Shown here one piece after another: positions 1 to 9,684 of a stretch of DNA of 49,057 nt (within the stretch, counting starts at the first letter, position 1; the number at the start of each line of letters is the position of its first letter). The notes under the pieces are model-generated. The model saw only the letters and a program-made list of their open reading frames with translations, ran no database searches and was not told the DNA's origin. The position numbers and the translations under genes were made by a program. Origin of the DNA: an uncultured Pseudomonadales bacterium (GTDB lineage: Bacteria > Pseudomonadota > Gammaproteobacteria > Pseudomonadales > Azotimanducaceae); the NCBI GenBank assembly GCA_938017975.1, contig CALIKQ010000010.1, positions 1 to 49,057 of the forward strand, given 5' to 3'.

Positions 1-812
1 GCCTGCTGGTCGGAAGTTTTTTAAACGTGGTCATCTATCGTCTGCCAAAAATGCTCGAAAGAGATTGGCAGATTGACGCCGCGCAAGTTTTGGGCACCGC
101 ATCCGAGACCGACCGAGTTGACACACCCTTTAACCTTGCCCGACCGCGGTCTCAATGCCCCGGTTGCGGAACGCAGGTTAAAGCCATTGATAATATTCCA
201 ATCGTTAGTTTTGTTCTCCTTAGAGGACGCTGTGGCCAATGTCAGAACCCCATTTCGCTCCAATATCCGGCAATTGAGCTCGCGACGGGACTGGTAACCC
301 TCTTTTTAATCCATCACTTTGGTTTGTCGTCGGTAGCAGTGCTGGCTTGTCTACTCACATACGCGCTGATCGCCTTATCGACCATTGACTATCGAACCAC
401 GCTATTGCCGGATTCGATTACCTTGCCTTTTTTATGGCTCGGCCTGCTGGTCAACATCAATGGAACGTTCACTGACTTAACCAGTGCGGTTGTTGGTGCC
501 ATGGCAGGGTATTTATCACTTTGGAGCGTTTACTGGGGTTTTAAGCTCTTAACCGGAAAAGACGGTATGGGCTTTGGAGATTTTAAGCTTTTAGGACTTC
601 TCGGAGCCTGGTTGGGTTGGCAAATGCTGCCCGTCATTATTATTTTATCGTCCCTTGCGGGCGCCATTATTGGGCTTAGTCTCATTGCGCTTGGCCGTGA
701 TAAAGATCATCCGATTCCTTTCGGCCCCTATCTCGCCATCGCTGGCTGGACCGCCTTGATCTGGGGCGAGTCACTGACAGCACACTACTTTGAACTTTTA
801 GGCGGCTCATGA
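1..812 (+). CDS. pilD: Prepilin peptidase / N-methyltransferase PilD (5' end missing)
   Basis: Inner-membrane A24-family aspartic protease that cleaves and N-methylates type IV pilin and type II secretion pseudopilin precursors. The reading frame is already open at base 3 and shows the family's N-terminal segment GSFLNVVIYRLPKMLE, so the true start lies before the window. A zinc-type pair CPGC (about nt 156) and CGQC (about nt 231) frames the cytoplasmic methyltransferase domain. Several membrane segments follow, with the two catalytic aspartates in DYRTTLLPD and in GFGDFK (the family GxGD motif). The TGA stop overlaps the coaE ATG as ATGA, so the two are probably translationally coupled; pilD-coaE-yacG is a common gammaproteobacterial order. 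The pilin substrates are not in the window. Confidence 0.93.
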   Translation, partial: LLVGSFLNVVIYRLPKMLERDWQIDAAQVLGTASETDRVDTPFNLARPRSQCPGCGTQVKAIDNIPIVSFVLLRGRCGQCQNPISLQYPAIELATGLVTLFLIHHFGLSSVAVLACLLTYALIALSTIDYRTTLLPDSITLPFLWLGLLVNINGTFTDLTSAVVGAMAGYLSLWSVYWGFKLLTGKDGMGFGDFKLLGLLGAWLGWQMLPVIIILSSLAGAIIGLSLIALGRDKDHPIPFGPYLAIAGWTALIWGESLTAHYFELLGGS

Positions 813-1408
813 AACGTCTGGTTGTTGGTTTAACAGGCGGCATCGGTACGGGAAAGTCTGCGGTATCCGATAGATTCGCAGCGCTGGGAATCGTTATCGC
901 CGATGCGGACGTTGCAGCCCGACAAGTTGTTGCCAAGGGCACTCCACAACTTGCAAGCATAGCGCAATATTTTGGCGAGGAGATTCTGCTGGCTTCTGGA
1001 GATCTTAACCGCGCCAAACTTCGTCAGCGGGTTTTCAGCGATCCAGCTGCAAGACACTGGCTCGAGGACTTAACGCATCGCCCGATCATGGAAAGGTTGA
1101 GAGAAGAACTCGAATCCGCCGAAAGCCCCTACGCCATGCTTGTGCTCTCGGCAGGGACGGGGCAATCGCCCCTCACCCACAGGTCTCTGGTGGTTGATGC
1201 CTCCAAGGCAGTGCAACGAAAACGGGTGCAATTACGAGATGGTAGCAGTCTCGAAATCATTGATAAGATCATCGCAGCCCAACCCGATCGAGAAACGAGA
1301 ATTGCTCTCGCTGATGACATCATCGAGAACAATTCTACGCCAGAAGCCCTCGATGCTAGGGTCCTCGATTTGCACCAATCCTATCTGGAGCTTGCAAGCC
1401 ATGGCTAA
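809..1408 (+). CDS. coaE: Dephospho-CoA kinase CoaE (divergent central segment)
   Basis: Cytosolic P-loop kinase for the last step of coenzyme A synthesis: ATP phosphorylates the 3'-hydroxyl of dephospho-CoA. The Walker A sequence [11 protein letters not shown] is at residues 7-17, followed by [10 protein letters not shown] and [13 protein letters not shown]. The C-terminal half has the family's [11 protein letters not shown] and ADDIIENN blocks. The protein is 199 residues, the usual length. One oddity is that the conserved PLLxE strand expected near residues 113-118 reads SAGTGQS instead. The gene overlaps pilD by 4 bases (ATGA) and yacG by 8 bases. The identity is secure from both ends of the protein; full activity is less certain because of the altered segment. 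Confidence 0.92.
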   Translation: MKRLVVGLTGGIGTGKSAVSDRFAALGIVIADADVAARQVVAKGTPQLASIAQYFGEEILLASGDLNRAKLRQRVFSDPAARHWLEDLTHRPIMERLREELESAESPYAMLVLSAGTGQSPLTHRSLVVDASKAVQRKRVQLRDGSSLEIIDKIIAAQPDRETRIALADDIIENNSTPEALDARVLDLHQSYLELASHG

Positions 1409-1592
1409 CGCAATTGTCAAATGTCCGACTTGTCAGAAAACAGTGGCATGGATCGCGGCTAACGCCTACAAACCTTTTTGTAGTGAACGCTGTCAACTCA
1501 TTGATCTCGGTGAATGGGCAAGCGGCAACCGCAGCATTCCATCCGATGCCGACCATGATGATGTAACAGCTGAAGACATTGACAACGATTGA
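1401..1592 (+). CDS. yacG: DNA gyrase inhibitor YacG (small zinc protein)
   Basis: Small zinc-binding protein; the E. coli homologue binds GyrB and inhibits gyrase. Residues 8-11 are CPTC and residues 27-31 are CSERC, which together give the four-cysteine zinc site in the CxxC-X15-CxxxC arrangement typical of Yac[10 protein letters not shown] is the family's conserved following block. The tail is rich in Asp, as is common in this family. The protein has 63 residues and its ATG overlaps the end of coaE by 8 bases. Its stop is only 5 bases from the end of the convergent argJ. Confidence 0.93.
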   Translation: MANAIVKCPTCQKTVAWIAANAYKPFCSERCQLIDLGEWASGNRSIPSDADHDDVTAEDIDND

Positions 1593-1597
1593 TAACG

Positions 1598-2806
1598 CTA
1601 GGTTCGATACTCCGCGTTAATTCGGATGTATTCGTGAGAAAGATCGCTGGTCCATACGGTTTCTGAGCATTCACCCAGATTAAGATTCACGCGCAGTAAA
1701 ACCTCTGCGCCAGCGACCGCGCGCGCGCCGTCTGCCTCACGATATTGCCGGTCTCTGACACCAGAGCGCATCAAGCAAACGTCACCGATGTAGAGATCGA
1801 CCCGCCCCGGATCAATCGGCACCTTGACTTTACCCACAGCCATAGCGAGTCTCCCCCAATTGGCATCGCTTGCAAACAAAGCAGTTTTCATCAACGGCGA
1901 ATTGGCAATAGAAAACGCGACTTCAAGCGCTTGTGCTTCGCTGGCAGCACCCTCCACTTGAACTGTGACGAACTTAGTCGCACCCTCGCCATCACGAACA
2001 AGTCCCTGGGCCAACTCGAGCATTAAGTCAGTCAGAGCATCCTGCAGCAGCGTTTGCGCCTCTGAGTTACTTTCGATATCGAGGTCAACTTTTCCTGTCG
2101 CAATCAGCATACAAGCGTCGTTCGTCGACGTATCGCTGTCCACCGTAATCCGGTTAAAGGAATGCTCCGCACTCTCCGACAACATTGCTTGAAGCAAATC
2201 CCTTTCGATCTTCGCATCTAGGGCGACAAAACACAGCATGGTTGCCATGTTGGGCTGGATCATCCCGGCACCCTTTGCGATACCCGTTAGTTGCACCGAC
2301 TGTCGACCAACGTCCACCCTTCGGCAAGCGATTTTTGGGCGGGTGTCTGTGGTCATAATCGCAGTCGCAGCGTCGAGCCAATTTTGATGACCCAGTTGCG
2401 CGATCAGTTTAGGCATAGCCAAACTAAAAGGCTCAAGCGATAGCCGTTCCCCTATCACTCCGGTCGAAAAAGGCAACACGGTCGTTGCAGGCTGTTTCTC
2501 CGCTTCGGCGACGAGGGCGCAGCACGCCAAGGCATCCTCAATACCTTCATCACCGGTTGCAGCGTTTGCGTTTCCCGTATTGATCAAGAGATAACGCGGT
2601 CGACCTTGCGCTAAGTGCGCCTTGGCGACCGTTACAGGCGCCGCTGGAAAGAAGTTCTGAGTAAAAATCCCGGCGATTTCAGCGCTCTCCGCGACACGAA
2701 AAAGCACCAAATCCTTTTGGTCCTGATAGCGAATACCACTGGCTAGCGTACTGATCTCCACACCAGCAATTGGCAACCAATCAAATTTGGCTTCACCAAC
2801 TGACAT
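1598..2806 (-). CDS. argJ: Glutamate N-acetyltransferase / amino-acid acetyltransferase ArgJ
   Basis: Transfers the acetyl group from N-acetylornithine to glutamate, recycling acetyl in arginine synthesis; some members also make N-acetylglutamate from acetyl-CoA. The self-cleavage site is visible as PNMATMLCFVALDA, where the chain is cut before the Thr, which becomes the nucleophile of the beta subunit. Downstream DSDTSTNDACML and DANWGRLAMAVGK are family blocks. I chose the ATG at 2806, which shares one base with the secA stop (TAATG), giving 402 residues, the normal length. The frame is open a little further upstream inside secA, but that adds sequence unlike the family. The argJ-secA pairing is common in Pseudomonas-like genomes. 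Confidence 0.95.
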   Translation of the reverse strand: MSVGEAKFDWLPIAGVEISTLASGIRYQDQKDLVLFRVAESAEIAGIFTQNFFPAAPVTVAKAHLAQGRPRYLLINTGNANAATGDEGIEDALACCALVAEAEKQPATTVLPFSTGVIGERLSLEPFSLAMPKLIAQLGHQNWLDAATAIMTTDTRPKIACRRVDVGRQSVQLTGIAKGAGMIQPNMATMLCFVALDAKIERDLLQAMLSESAEHSFNRITVDSDTSTNDACMLIATGKVDLDIESNSEAQTLLQDALTDLMLELAQGLVRDGEGATKFVTVQVEGAASEAQALEVAFSIANSPLMKTALFASDANWGRLAMAVGKVKVPIDPGRVDLYIGDVCLMRSGVRDRQYREADGARAVAGAEVLLRVNLNLGECSETVWTSDLSHEYIRINAEYRT

Positions 2807-5532
2807 TAAGAAAGCTGACCATGACACGCTTTATATTTTTTACCAGAACCGCAAGGGCAAGGTTCATTGCGACCCACCTTTTTACCTGGCCTTACAAACG
2901 GCGCCGCCTGAGCAGGGGGCGCCTCCCCTGACTGGGCTGACTCCCCCGGGGCATCTGATTTTTGAAACACCATCGTGCTTCGCGCGGCCTCTGCGCGCCG
3001 TCGATCTTCCAATGCTTGCGCATTTTCATCCGCCTGAAACTGAACCTTCGATAAAAACCGAACAACGTCGACCTTGACGTTGTAGAGCAACGACTCGAAG
3101 AGCTCAAAGGCTTCACGCTTGTATTCTTGCTTCGGCTGCTTTTGCGCATAGGCTCTTAAATGAATGCCCTGCCTCAAGTAATCCATCGCCGCAAGATGCT
3201 CTTTCCAGAGATTATCTAGGATATCGAGCATGATGCGCTTCTCAAAGAGCCGCAATTCCTGACCCAGTAACGCTTCTTTCTCAGCGTACTGTCCCTTAAC
3301 CCGCTCAAGAATCAGAGCCCGTAGCTCCTCTTCGCCGAGTTGCTCATCATCATCGAGCACATTCTGAACCGATAGATCCAATCCAAAGTCTGATGACAGG
3401 GTCTGACTTAAACCGGCAACATCCCACTGTTCGATCAGGCTCTGCGGCGGAATGAAACCATTGATAGTGTCCGTTAAGACATCATCCCAGAGCGCATCGA
3501 TGGTCTCAGAAACATCCGAAGTTTCCATCAAATCATTGCGCTGCCGGTAGATCATTTGACGCTGGTCGTTGGCAACATCGTCGTATTCGAGCAATTGTTT
3601 GCGAATATCAAAATTTCTTGCTTCAACCTTCTTCTGAGCGCGCTCGATCGAATTAGTGACGATTTTGGCTTCAATCGGGACACCCGGCTCACTCACTCCT
3701 TGCATCAGTCCACGCATTCTGTCGGAGGCAAAAATACGCATCAGGTTGTCTTCGAGAGACAAATAGAACCTTGAGTAACCGGGATCGCCCTGCCGTCCTG
3801 CCCGGCCGCGCAGCTGATTGTCTATCCGTCGACTCTCATGTCGCTCTGTGCCGATCACATGCAAGCCTCCTGCCGCAAGCACTGCATCGTGGCGCACTTG
3901 CCAAGCTGCTTTAATATCTGCAACCACGCGATCGCTGGGCGCATCTAGAGCCGCAGCTTCAGCTTCCCAATTTCCTCCTAAAATGATGTCCGTTCCGCGC
4001 CCAGCCATGTTTGTGGCAATCGTGACTCTGCCCGGCTGGCCGGCCTGAGCAATGATTTCAGCCTCGCGCTCATGGAATTTCGCGTTCAAAACTTCATGTT
4101 CGATCTTTTTCTTTTTAAGCAAAGCCGAGAGCAATTCAGACGATTCAATCGACGCGGTACCCACCAGCACAGGCGCACCCGATGCTTTTATCTCAAGAAT
4201 ATTTTCAACAATTGCCTCGAATTTTTCCTGCTGACTCATGTAAATGAGATCGTTGAGGTCGCGCCGAATCATTGGCAAATTGGTGGGGATGACCACCACA
4301 TCCAGTCCGTAGATTTGCCTAAATTCGAAGGCCTCCGTATCGGCGGTGCCCGTCATTCCAGCAAGCTTTGGATATAAGCGAAAGTAGTTCTGAAACGTGG
4401 TCGAAGCCAGTGTCTGGCTCTCGTTGGTAATGGTCACATTTTCCTTTGCTTCGATCGCCTGATGAATTCCCCCAGACCAGCGCCGACCGGGCATCGTTCG
4501 GCCTGTATGCTCATCGACAATGACGATTTCATCGTCCTGTACGATGTAATCCACGTCTTTTTGAAACAACGAATGTGCTTTGATCGCTGATTGGACGTGA
4601 TGGAGCAAACTCAGATTGGTTGTTCCATAAAGGCTCTCACCTTCTGCAAGCAGTCCATTTTTGGCTAATAAATTTTCAACTTTTTGATGGCCTGCCTCGG
4701 TGAGCTCAATATCCCGCTGCTTTTCATCCACGTAAAAATCACCCGGCGGGGTCACTTCATCGTCAATATCTTCCTGCGTTTTAAACTGCTGTTCGAGTTG
4801 CGCCATCAGCCGATTGATTCGGCGATAAAGCTCTGAGCTGTTTTCGACACCCCCAGAGATAATCAACGGCGTTCGAGCTTCATCGATCAAAATCGAGTCC
4901 ACCTCATCTACGATGGCATAGTGCAGGCCTCGCTGAACTCGATCATCGGCGCTGAACGCCATGTTGTCGCGCAGATAATCAAAACCGAACTCATTATTCG
5001 TGCCATAGGTAATGTCAGCCGCATAAGCAGATTTTTTGTCCTCAAGACTCTGGCCCGCAAAAACCACACCCACCGACATCCCTAAGCGGCCAAACAACGG
5101 CCCCATCCATTCTGCGCCCCACTTAGCGAGGTAGTCGTTCACAGTGACCAGATGGACACCTCGATTTTCTAACGCGTTCAAATAAAGGGCGAGTGTCGCG
5201 ACCAACGTTTTACCTTCACCCGTTCGCATTTCGGAGATCCGACCCTCGTGCAGCGCTATTGCACCAATCATCTGCACGTCAAAAATGCGCATGTTAAGGG
5301 CGCGCTTGCCTGCTTCACGAACCGCCGCGAAAGCTTCCGGCAGAAGCGATTTGAGTGTCTCTCCTGCCTTCAGGCGTTCAGAAAAGCGATGCCTTAAATC
5401 GCGCAATGCCTCATCCGAGAGGATGGCGTATTCATCTTCTAATTTGAGGATCTGGTCACTGACCTTCCTCATTCGATTAATTTCCCGGCTGTTTTTTGTG
5501 CCGAATAACCGTCCCAATATTTGCATTACCAT
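2806..5532 (-). CDS. secA: Preprotein translocase ATPase SecA
   Basis: Motor ATPase that pushes unfolded preproteins through SecYEG. It is about 908 residues, the usual length. The N-terminus ([27 protein letters not shown]) carries the Walker A site; [16 protein letters not shown] is the DEAD-type Walker B region; [11 protein letters not shown] and [10 protein letters not shown] belong to the second motor domain. The C-terminus ends in a complete zinc finger, [16 protein letters not shown], used for SecB and ribosome contact. Two start codons lie close together (5532 and 5526); the second gives an N-terminus closer to the family. argJ follows with a 1-base overlap, and the M23 peptidase gene lies 53 bases upstream. 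Confidence 0.98.
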   Translation of the reverse strand: MVMQILGRLFGTKNSREINRMRKVSDQILKLEDEYAILSDEALRDLRHRFSERLKAGETLKSLLPEAFAAVREAGKRALNMRIFDVQMIGAIALHEGRISEMRTGEGKTLVATLALYLNALENRGVHLVTVNDYLAKWGAEWMGPLFGRLGMSVGVVFAGQSLEDKKSAYAADITYGTNNEFGFDYLRDNMAFSADDRVQRGLHYAIVDEVDSILIDEARTPLIISGGVENSSELYRRINRLMAQLEQQFKTQEDIDDEVTPPGDFYVDEKQRDIELTEAGHQKVENLLAKNGLLAEGESLYGTTNLSLLHHVQSAIKAHSLFQKDVDYIVQDDEIVIVDEHTGRTMPGRRWSGGIHQAIEAKENVTITNESQTLASTTFQNYFRLYPKLAGMTGTADTEAFEFRQIYGLDVVVIPTNLPMIRRDLNDLIYMSQQEKFEAIVENILEIKASGAPVLVGTASIESSELLSALLKKKKIEHEVLNAKFHEREAEIIAQAGQPGRVTIATNMAGRGTDIILGGNWEAEAAALDAPSDRVVADIKAAWQVRHDAVLAAGGLHVIGTERHESRRIDNQLRGRAGRQGDPGYSRFYLSLEDNLMRIFASDRMRGLMQGVSEPGVPIEAKIVTNSIERAQKKVEARNFDIRKQLLEYDDVANDQRQMIYRQRNDLMETSDVSETIDALWDDVLTDTINGFIPPQSLIEQWDVAGLSQTLSSDFGLDLSVQNVLDDDEQLGEEELRALILERVKGQYAEKEALLGQELRLFEKRIMLDILDNLWKEHLAAMDYLRQGIHLRAYAQKQPKQEYKREAFELFESLLYNVKVDVVRFLSKVQFQADENAQALEDRRRAEAARSTMVFQKSDAPGESAQSGEAPPAQAAPFVRPGKKVGRNEPCPCGSGKKYKACHGQLS

Positions 5533-5585
5533 GCTGTTTTATCCGCTATCGTTCGCAGCTGATTGCCATCAGCTATATTAACTGT

Positions 5586-6545
5586 TCATCCTGATTTTGT
5601 GGGCCGCACTCTGTGGATATAAATAGAGGGATCAACCGAGCGCTCATTCTTGAAAATTTCGTAGTGCACATGAGGCCCTGTTGAGCGCCCGCTACTACCC
5701 ATTTCACCAATCTTCTGACCACGCTTCACCAGATCTCCAACCTCAACTGAGAGTGCTTGATGATGTCCATAGCGGGTTACCGTGCCCCCACCATGATTAA
5801 TCTCAACCATCTTTCCGTAACCCGACTTCGTGCCAGCAAAAGTAACAATACCCGCAGCGATGGCGCGAACATCAACTCCCTTGACGCCGGCAATGTCGAC
5901 CCCATTGTGCCAGGCCCGCTTACCAGTGATCGGATCTGTTCTCATGCCGTAATTGGAGGAGACCCAGCCCTTGGCCACAGGCTTGCCAAAAAGCGATGCC
6001 TCCTCGATTCGCTGTTGCCTCAAAAGCACGCGCTCGATGACGGCCAGTTGATCGGATCGATTCAGCACCTCCTGGGACATTCTATAGAGCCGTTCCCTAA
6101 GTATGGGCTCAGTCGGGCGCTCCTCATCCAGATTTTCGTTGAAGTCGGCCATGCCGTCAGACAGTGGTCCACCAACCCCTGCCTGTTCTGAAAAATCAAA
6201 CTCTACTTGGTCCAAGGCAGCATATTCCGTCAACCTCTGTCCAAGCGCGTCTAGGCGCAAAAGACGGGATTCCAAGCGGGCTATCCGTGCCGCGCTGACC
6301 TCAAGGTTTAATGAGAGGTTTTGCTCCAATTCGGCGATACCATCACGCTGCTGCAAGATATCCGACTCTAGCTGAGCCAGTAGGATGGAAGCCAAGCGTG
6401 CTTGCTTGCTCAGTACTCTCTCAAGGGCCACAGAAAGACCAATCAGCAAAAGTAAACCTGCGAGAGCAACAAACGCTGCCGTTTTTTTATTCACGGGAAT
6501 CACGGTTTGATCGCCGGAATGCTCGCTCAATAAAATCAGTTTCAT
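5586..6545 (-). CDS. M23 family metallopeptidase with N-terminal anchor and coiled coil
   Basis: Envelope protein with a short cytoplasmic head, one membrane segment (AAFVALAGLLLLIGLSVAL, about residues 23-42), a Leu/Glu/Arg-rich coiled coil (about 45-110) and a C-terminal LytM/peptidase M23 domain. All zinc ligands of the active form are present: HNGVD (H and D) and GPHVHYE (the HxH). It is therefore likely a cell wall endopeptidase and not an inactive EnvC-type activator. The ATG at 6545 was preferred to a TTG one codon earlier. An M23 protein in this place, between secA and the dciA/lpxC region, is a known Pseudomonas-type arrangement. The exact substrate bond cannot be told from sequence. 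Confidence 0.88.
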   Translation of the reverse strand: MKLILLSEHSGDQTVIPVNKKTAAFVALAGLLLLIGLSVALERVLSKQARLASILLAQLESDILQQRDGIAELEQNLSLNLEVSAARIARLESRLLRLDALGQRLTEYAALDQVEFDFSEQAGVGGPLSDGMADFNENLDEERPTEPILRERLYRMSQEVLNRSDQLAVIERVLLRQQRIEEASLFGKPVAKGWVSSNYGMRTDPITGKRAWHNGVDIAGVKGVDVRAIAAGIVTFAGTKSGYGKMVEINHGGGTVTRYGHHQALSVEVGDLVKRGQKIGEMGSSGRSTGPHVHYEIFKNERSVDPSIYIHRVRPTKSG

Positions 6546-6605
6546 CAATCTTCTCGTTTCAGGTCATAATGGTAACAGAATGTGAAATCCACGACCGGTC
6601 ATACC

Positions 6606-7025
6606 ATGCAGTTCTTGAATAACATCATAGATTCTTTTCAAGGCCCGCCAAAGACAATGCTCAAACAAGCAAAGCACTACCAGGCTCTCGAGAAACGCAT
6701 TCAACACCTGCTTCAGGTCGAGCTAAAAGTGATGCGCTTAATTGACCAGAAGCTGGTTTTGCAAGTTTCGGATGCCGCACTGGCGACGCGCATCAAGTAT
6801 CGTTCTGCGCAATTTCTAGGTCGCCTCCACCAAGAGGGGCTTGTTCTGGATGTGAGGCAGATCGTCATTCATGTCCGACCAATCCCAGCACCTCCCGAGC
6901 CAAAACGCCGCGCGCCCACCAAAATTTCTGAAGAAAACCAAGCCCTGCTCGCAGCTCATGCCGAAGCGATTCAACCTTCAGCGCTTCGAGACGCCTTGTT
7001 TAATCTCAGCAAGCGTTCAGAATAA
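6606..7025 (+). CDS. dciA: DUF721 / DciA-like replicative helicase loader
   Basis: DciA proteins load the DnaB helicase in bacteria without DnaC or DnaI. The match is to the N-terminal DUF721 domain: LKQAKHYQALEKRIQHLL followed by the KLVLQVSDAALATRIKY block, which corresponds to the family's 'W/AxxRLRY' core. The C-terminal part (about residues 90-139) is basic and low in order. The ATG at 6606 gives 139 residues; a GTG at 6582 in frame would add eight residues, and the ribosome site does not decide between them. It stands alone on the plus strand between the divergent M23 gene and the convergent lpxC, whose stop is 7 bases away. Confidence 0.78.
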   Translation: MQFLNNIIDSFQGPPKTMLKQAKHYQALEKRIQHLLQVELKVMRLIDQKLVLQVSDAALATRIKYRSAQFLGRLHQEGLVLDVRQIVIHVRPIPAPPEPKRRAPTKISEENQALLAAHAEAIQPSALRDALFNLSKRSE

Positions 7026-7032
7026 GGACGTT

Positions 7033-7965
7033 CTAGGAGGCGTATTCGACAGCACCAAGATGTGCATAAGCACTTGGCGTTCGTTCGTGATTATCAAAGG
7101 TGATAATGTCCCAGCTTTCTGGTTGGGCGATCAGTGCCGTTCGCAGCGCATGATTCTCAGAGTGTCCTGATTTAAAGCCGATAAATTCCCCTAAGACACT
7201 GTGTCCCAGGAGATAAAGATCACCAATGGCATCCAAAATCTTGTGCCGGACGAACTCGTCATCATGCCGAAGCCCATCGGCATTGAGTATCCTGTAATCG
7301 TCAACGACGATTGCATTATCAAGACTGCCACCTTGGGCTAGATTGAGCTCTCTGAGTTGCTCGAACTCCTGCATCAGCCCGAAGGTTCTTGCTCGACTGA
7401 CCGCCTTTACGAAATCCGTATTGGCAAAATCGATACAGGCGTGCTGCTCTCTGATCACAGCGTTATCATAGATAATGGTGTGGCTCACTTTAAATCCGGG
7501 GTGCGGGAGAAGCGCGACAGACTGGCCATAATCCTGTGCGCTACCTGCCCCTGAAACCCGGATCGGCTTTTTGATTCTTATAAACTTCTTGGGTGCGGAC
7601 TGAGACTCTATACCCGCGGACTGGACGAGAAATACAAACGTCGCGGCGCTGCCATCCATGATCGGCATCTCGGGCCCGCTGACCTCAACATAAACGTTAT
7701 CAATGCCCAGACCCGAGAAAGCCGCAAGCACGTGCTCGACCGTCGAGATCTTTGCATCACCGTTTCCAATGGTGGTGGCGAGCTTTGTGTCGACCACGGC
7801 TGCATTGGAGGCTTTAATTTCCACAACAGGGTCAAGATCTGACCGGATAAAGACAACTCCGGTATCGATGGGCGCAGGCCGCAGGATCAGGTACACCTTC
7901 TCGCCGGTGTGCAAACCAATGCCAGTCGCTCGAATCACATTCTTAAGAGTCTTTTGCTTGATCAT
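7033..7965 (-). CDS. lpxC: UDP-3-O-acyl-N-acetylglucosamine deacetylase LpxC
   Basis: Zinc deacetylase for the committed step of lipid A synthesis. The zinc ligands are seen in [12 protein letters not shown] (first His) and [15 protein letters not shown] (second His and Asp), and the catalytic His in [16 protein letters not shown]. The ATG at 7965 starts the classic [21 protein letters not shown]; a TTG two codons upstream is less likely. It has 310 residues. A GGTGGA ribosome site lies about 9 bases upstream. The gene closes the dcw cluster, but 530 bases separate it from ftsZ, so it probably has its own promoter. Confidence 0.97.
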   Translation of the reverse strand: MIKQKTLKNVIRATGIGLHTGEKVYLILRPAPIDTGVVFIRSDLDPVVEIKASNAAVVDTKLATTIGNGDAKISTVEHVLAAFSGLGIDNVYVEVSGPEMPIMDGSAATFVFLVQSAGIESQSAPKKFIRIKKPIRVSGAGSAQDYGQSVALLPHPGFKVSHTIIYDNAVIREQHACIDFANTDFVKAVSRARTFGLMQEFEQLRELNLAQGGSLDNAIVVDDYRILNADGLRHDDEFVRHKILDAIGDLYLLGHSVLGEFIGFKSGHSENHALRTALIAQPESWDIITFDNHERTPSAYAHLGAVEYAS

Positions 7966-8495
7966 GTCCAATATTCCACCGATTAAAGAACAGCATTGCC
8001 TGTTGCATATCTCCCCAGCGGCGCAGATCTTAGCAAAACACCGGGTCGATAACTACGAAATTGCTCCAATATTGACCCTAATAATGGAGAAAAGTTGCAT
8101 TTATTTTGTAAAATTTCCGATATTAGTCGGTTTGAAAGAAATTTATCGAGAAAACGTGCCAAAAAGCACAGATTGAGGTGGATGCCCCAGCAAAAAGGTG
8201 AACCGCAAATCCTCCGTTGTTTACGATCGGATCTCCAATAGTATTTACCGAACCTTTTTCGAAAACCAAGTTGATTTTCAAACGCCGATCTGCGAACTGA
8301 GACCAAGAAGATCTTTAAAACTTAAGCGCTCAGCGAGCAGATAACCCCAACAAGGATATGGCACCAGCCAAAGGTTTAGGGCAATCGAGAGGTCATCCCG
8401 TCCTACACAAGGCAAGCGCGTCGACCTCGCTCCACTGTAGAACTATTTGGTCTTCCGAGTCTACTCCCAAGAATAGACCCGAACCAGCGCCCCTC
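7966..8495. other. Noncoding gap between ftsZ and lpxC (530 bp)
   Basis: No protein with family resemblance is seen on either strand. The centre (about 8080-8160) is AT-rich. On the minus strand TTTACA (8121-8116) could be a -35 element for lpxC, but no well-spaced -10 follows, so no promoter is called. A short inverted repeat (GTCTA / TAGAC, about 8450-8475) lies just after ftsZ without a U-run. The gap probably holds the lpxC promoter and a leader. Confidence 0.5.
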
Positions 8496-9650
8496 TTAAT
8501 CGGCTTGCCGTCGCAGGAACGCTGGGATATCCAAATACTCAAGATCTCGCCCGCCTTCGCTGCTAGGACTCGCACCATCAAGCATTGCTTTGTTGCGTAT
8601 TACCGTGGGCTTGTCCAGCTGCTGATAATCTGGCATACCGTCACCAGCGAGTCGCCTGCGCAGCGCCGCGGGAAGTTCCGTCTTTGGATCCAAATCAAGC
8701 CCTAGGCCAGTGGCAACAACCGTCACGCGCATTTCCTCACCCATTTCAGGATCAATGACCGTACCGATCACAACCGTCGCATTATCTGATGCAAATTCCT
8801 CAATCGTCGCCCCGACCTGAGAAAACTCGGTCAATGTGATGTCGACGCCGGCGGCTATATTAACCAAAATACCCCGAGCTCCAGAAAAATCGATATCTTC
8901 GAGCAGAGGACTGCGTACAGCTGCTTCGGCCGCATCTAGAGCCCGATGCTCACCCGAGGCGGCGCCGGTTCCCATCATTGCCATGCCCATCTCAGACATC
9001 ACGGTTCGAACATCGGCGAAGTCCACGTTGATCATTCCTGGACGGATAATCAAGTCAGCAATTCCTTGCACGGCGCCCAAAAGCACATCATCAACCGCCC
9101 CAAAAGCTTCTAACAGTGGGGTATCTTGCCCCATAATCGATAAAAGCTTCTCGTTCGGTACCGTGATTAACGAATCAACATATTCGGATAACTCAGCAAT
9201 ACCCGCTTCCGCAATTTGCATGCGCTTGCGCCCCTCAAAAGGAAACGGCTTGGTTACAACAGCGACAGTCAGAATGCCCAAATCTCGCGCAATCTGCGCG
9301 ACAATCGGAGCAGCACCTGTCCCAGTGCCGCCTCCCATCCCAGCGGTGATAAAGACCATATCGGCGCCTTCGAGAACTTCCTCGATGCGCTCTTTATCTT
9401 CTAAAGCGGCACTTTTACCCATGGTTGGATTCGCGCCAGCACCCAATCCCTTGGTGATGTCGGAACCTAGCTGCAATAACGTTCGCGCGGTTAATCTCTG
9501 CAATGCTTGAGCATCAGTGTTGGCGCAGACGAAATCGACACCCTCAATCTGATGATCGACCATGTGCTGCACGGCATTACCCCCACCGCCACCCACACCG
9601 ATGACTTTTATGACCGCGTGTTGCGGCTGGTTATCAACTAATTCGAACAT
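8496..9650 (-). CDS. ftsZ: Cell division GTPase FtsZ
   Basis: Tubulin homologue that forms the Z ring. The ATG at 9650 gives 384 residues and the normal start MFELVDNQPQHAVIKVIGVGG; the frame stays open far upstream, but that part overlaps ftsA and is not FtsZ-like. The tubulin signature GGGTGTGAAP and the T7 loop NVDFADVRTVM are present. The C-terminus has the conserved peptide EYLDIPAFLRRQAD, which binds FtsA and ZipA. ftsA ends 35 bases upstream, so the genes are co-transcribed. Length and motifs are normal. Confidence 0.98.
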   Translation of the reverse strand: MFELVDNQPQHAVIKVIGVGGGGGNAVQHMVDHQIEGVDFVCANTDAQALQRLTARTLLQLGSDITKGLGAGANPTMGKSAALEDKERIEEVLEGADMVFITAGMGGGTGTGAAPIVAQIARDLGILTVAVVTKPFPFEGRKRMQIAEAGIAELSEYVDSLITVPNEKLLSIMGQDTPLLEAFGAVDDVLLGAVQGIADLIIRPGMINVDFADVRTVMSEMGMAMMGTGAASGEHRALDAAEAAVRSPLLEDIDFSGARGILVNIAAGVDITLTEFSQVGATIEEFASDNATVVIGTVIDPEMGEEMRVTVVATGLGLDLDPKTELPAALRRRLAGDGMPDYQQLDKPTVIRNKAMLDGASPSSEGGRDLEYLDIPAFLRRQAD

Positions 9651-9684
9651 AAGATCATCTCCAGATTTATGATTTTCATCGATT

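Noticed and set aside
7983-8306. 107-codon minus-strand frame between ftsZ and lpxC
   Set aside because: Composition is unlike the neighbouring proteins, with no good ribosome site and no domain; treated as noncoding.
8836-9510. Long open frame on the plus strand, 224 codons
   Set aside because: It is fully antisense to ftsZ, has a low-complexity Ser/Ala/Pro-rich translation and no family features.
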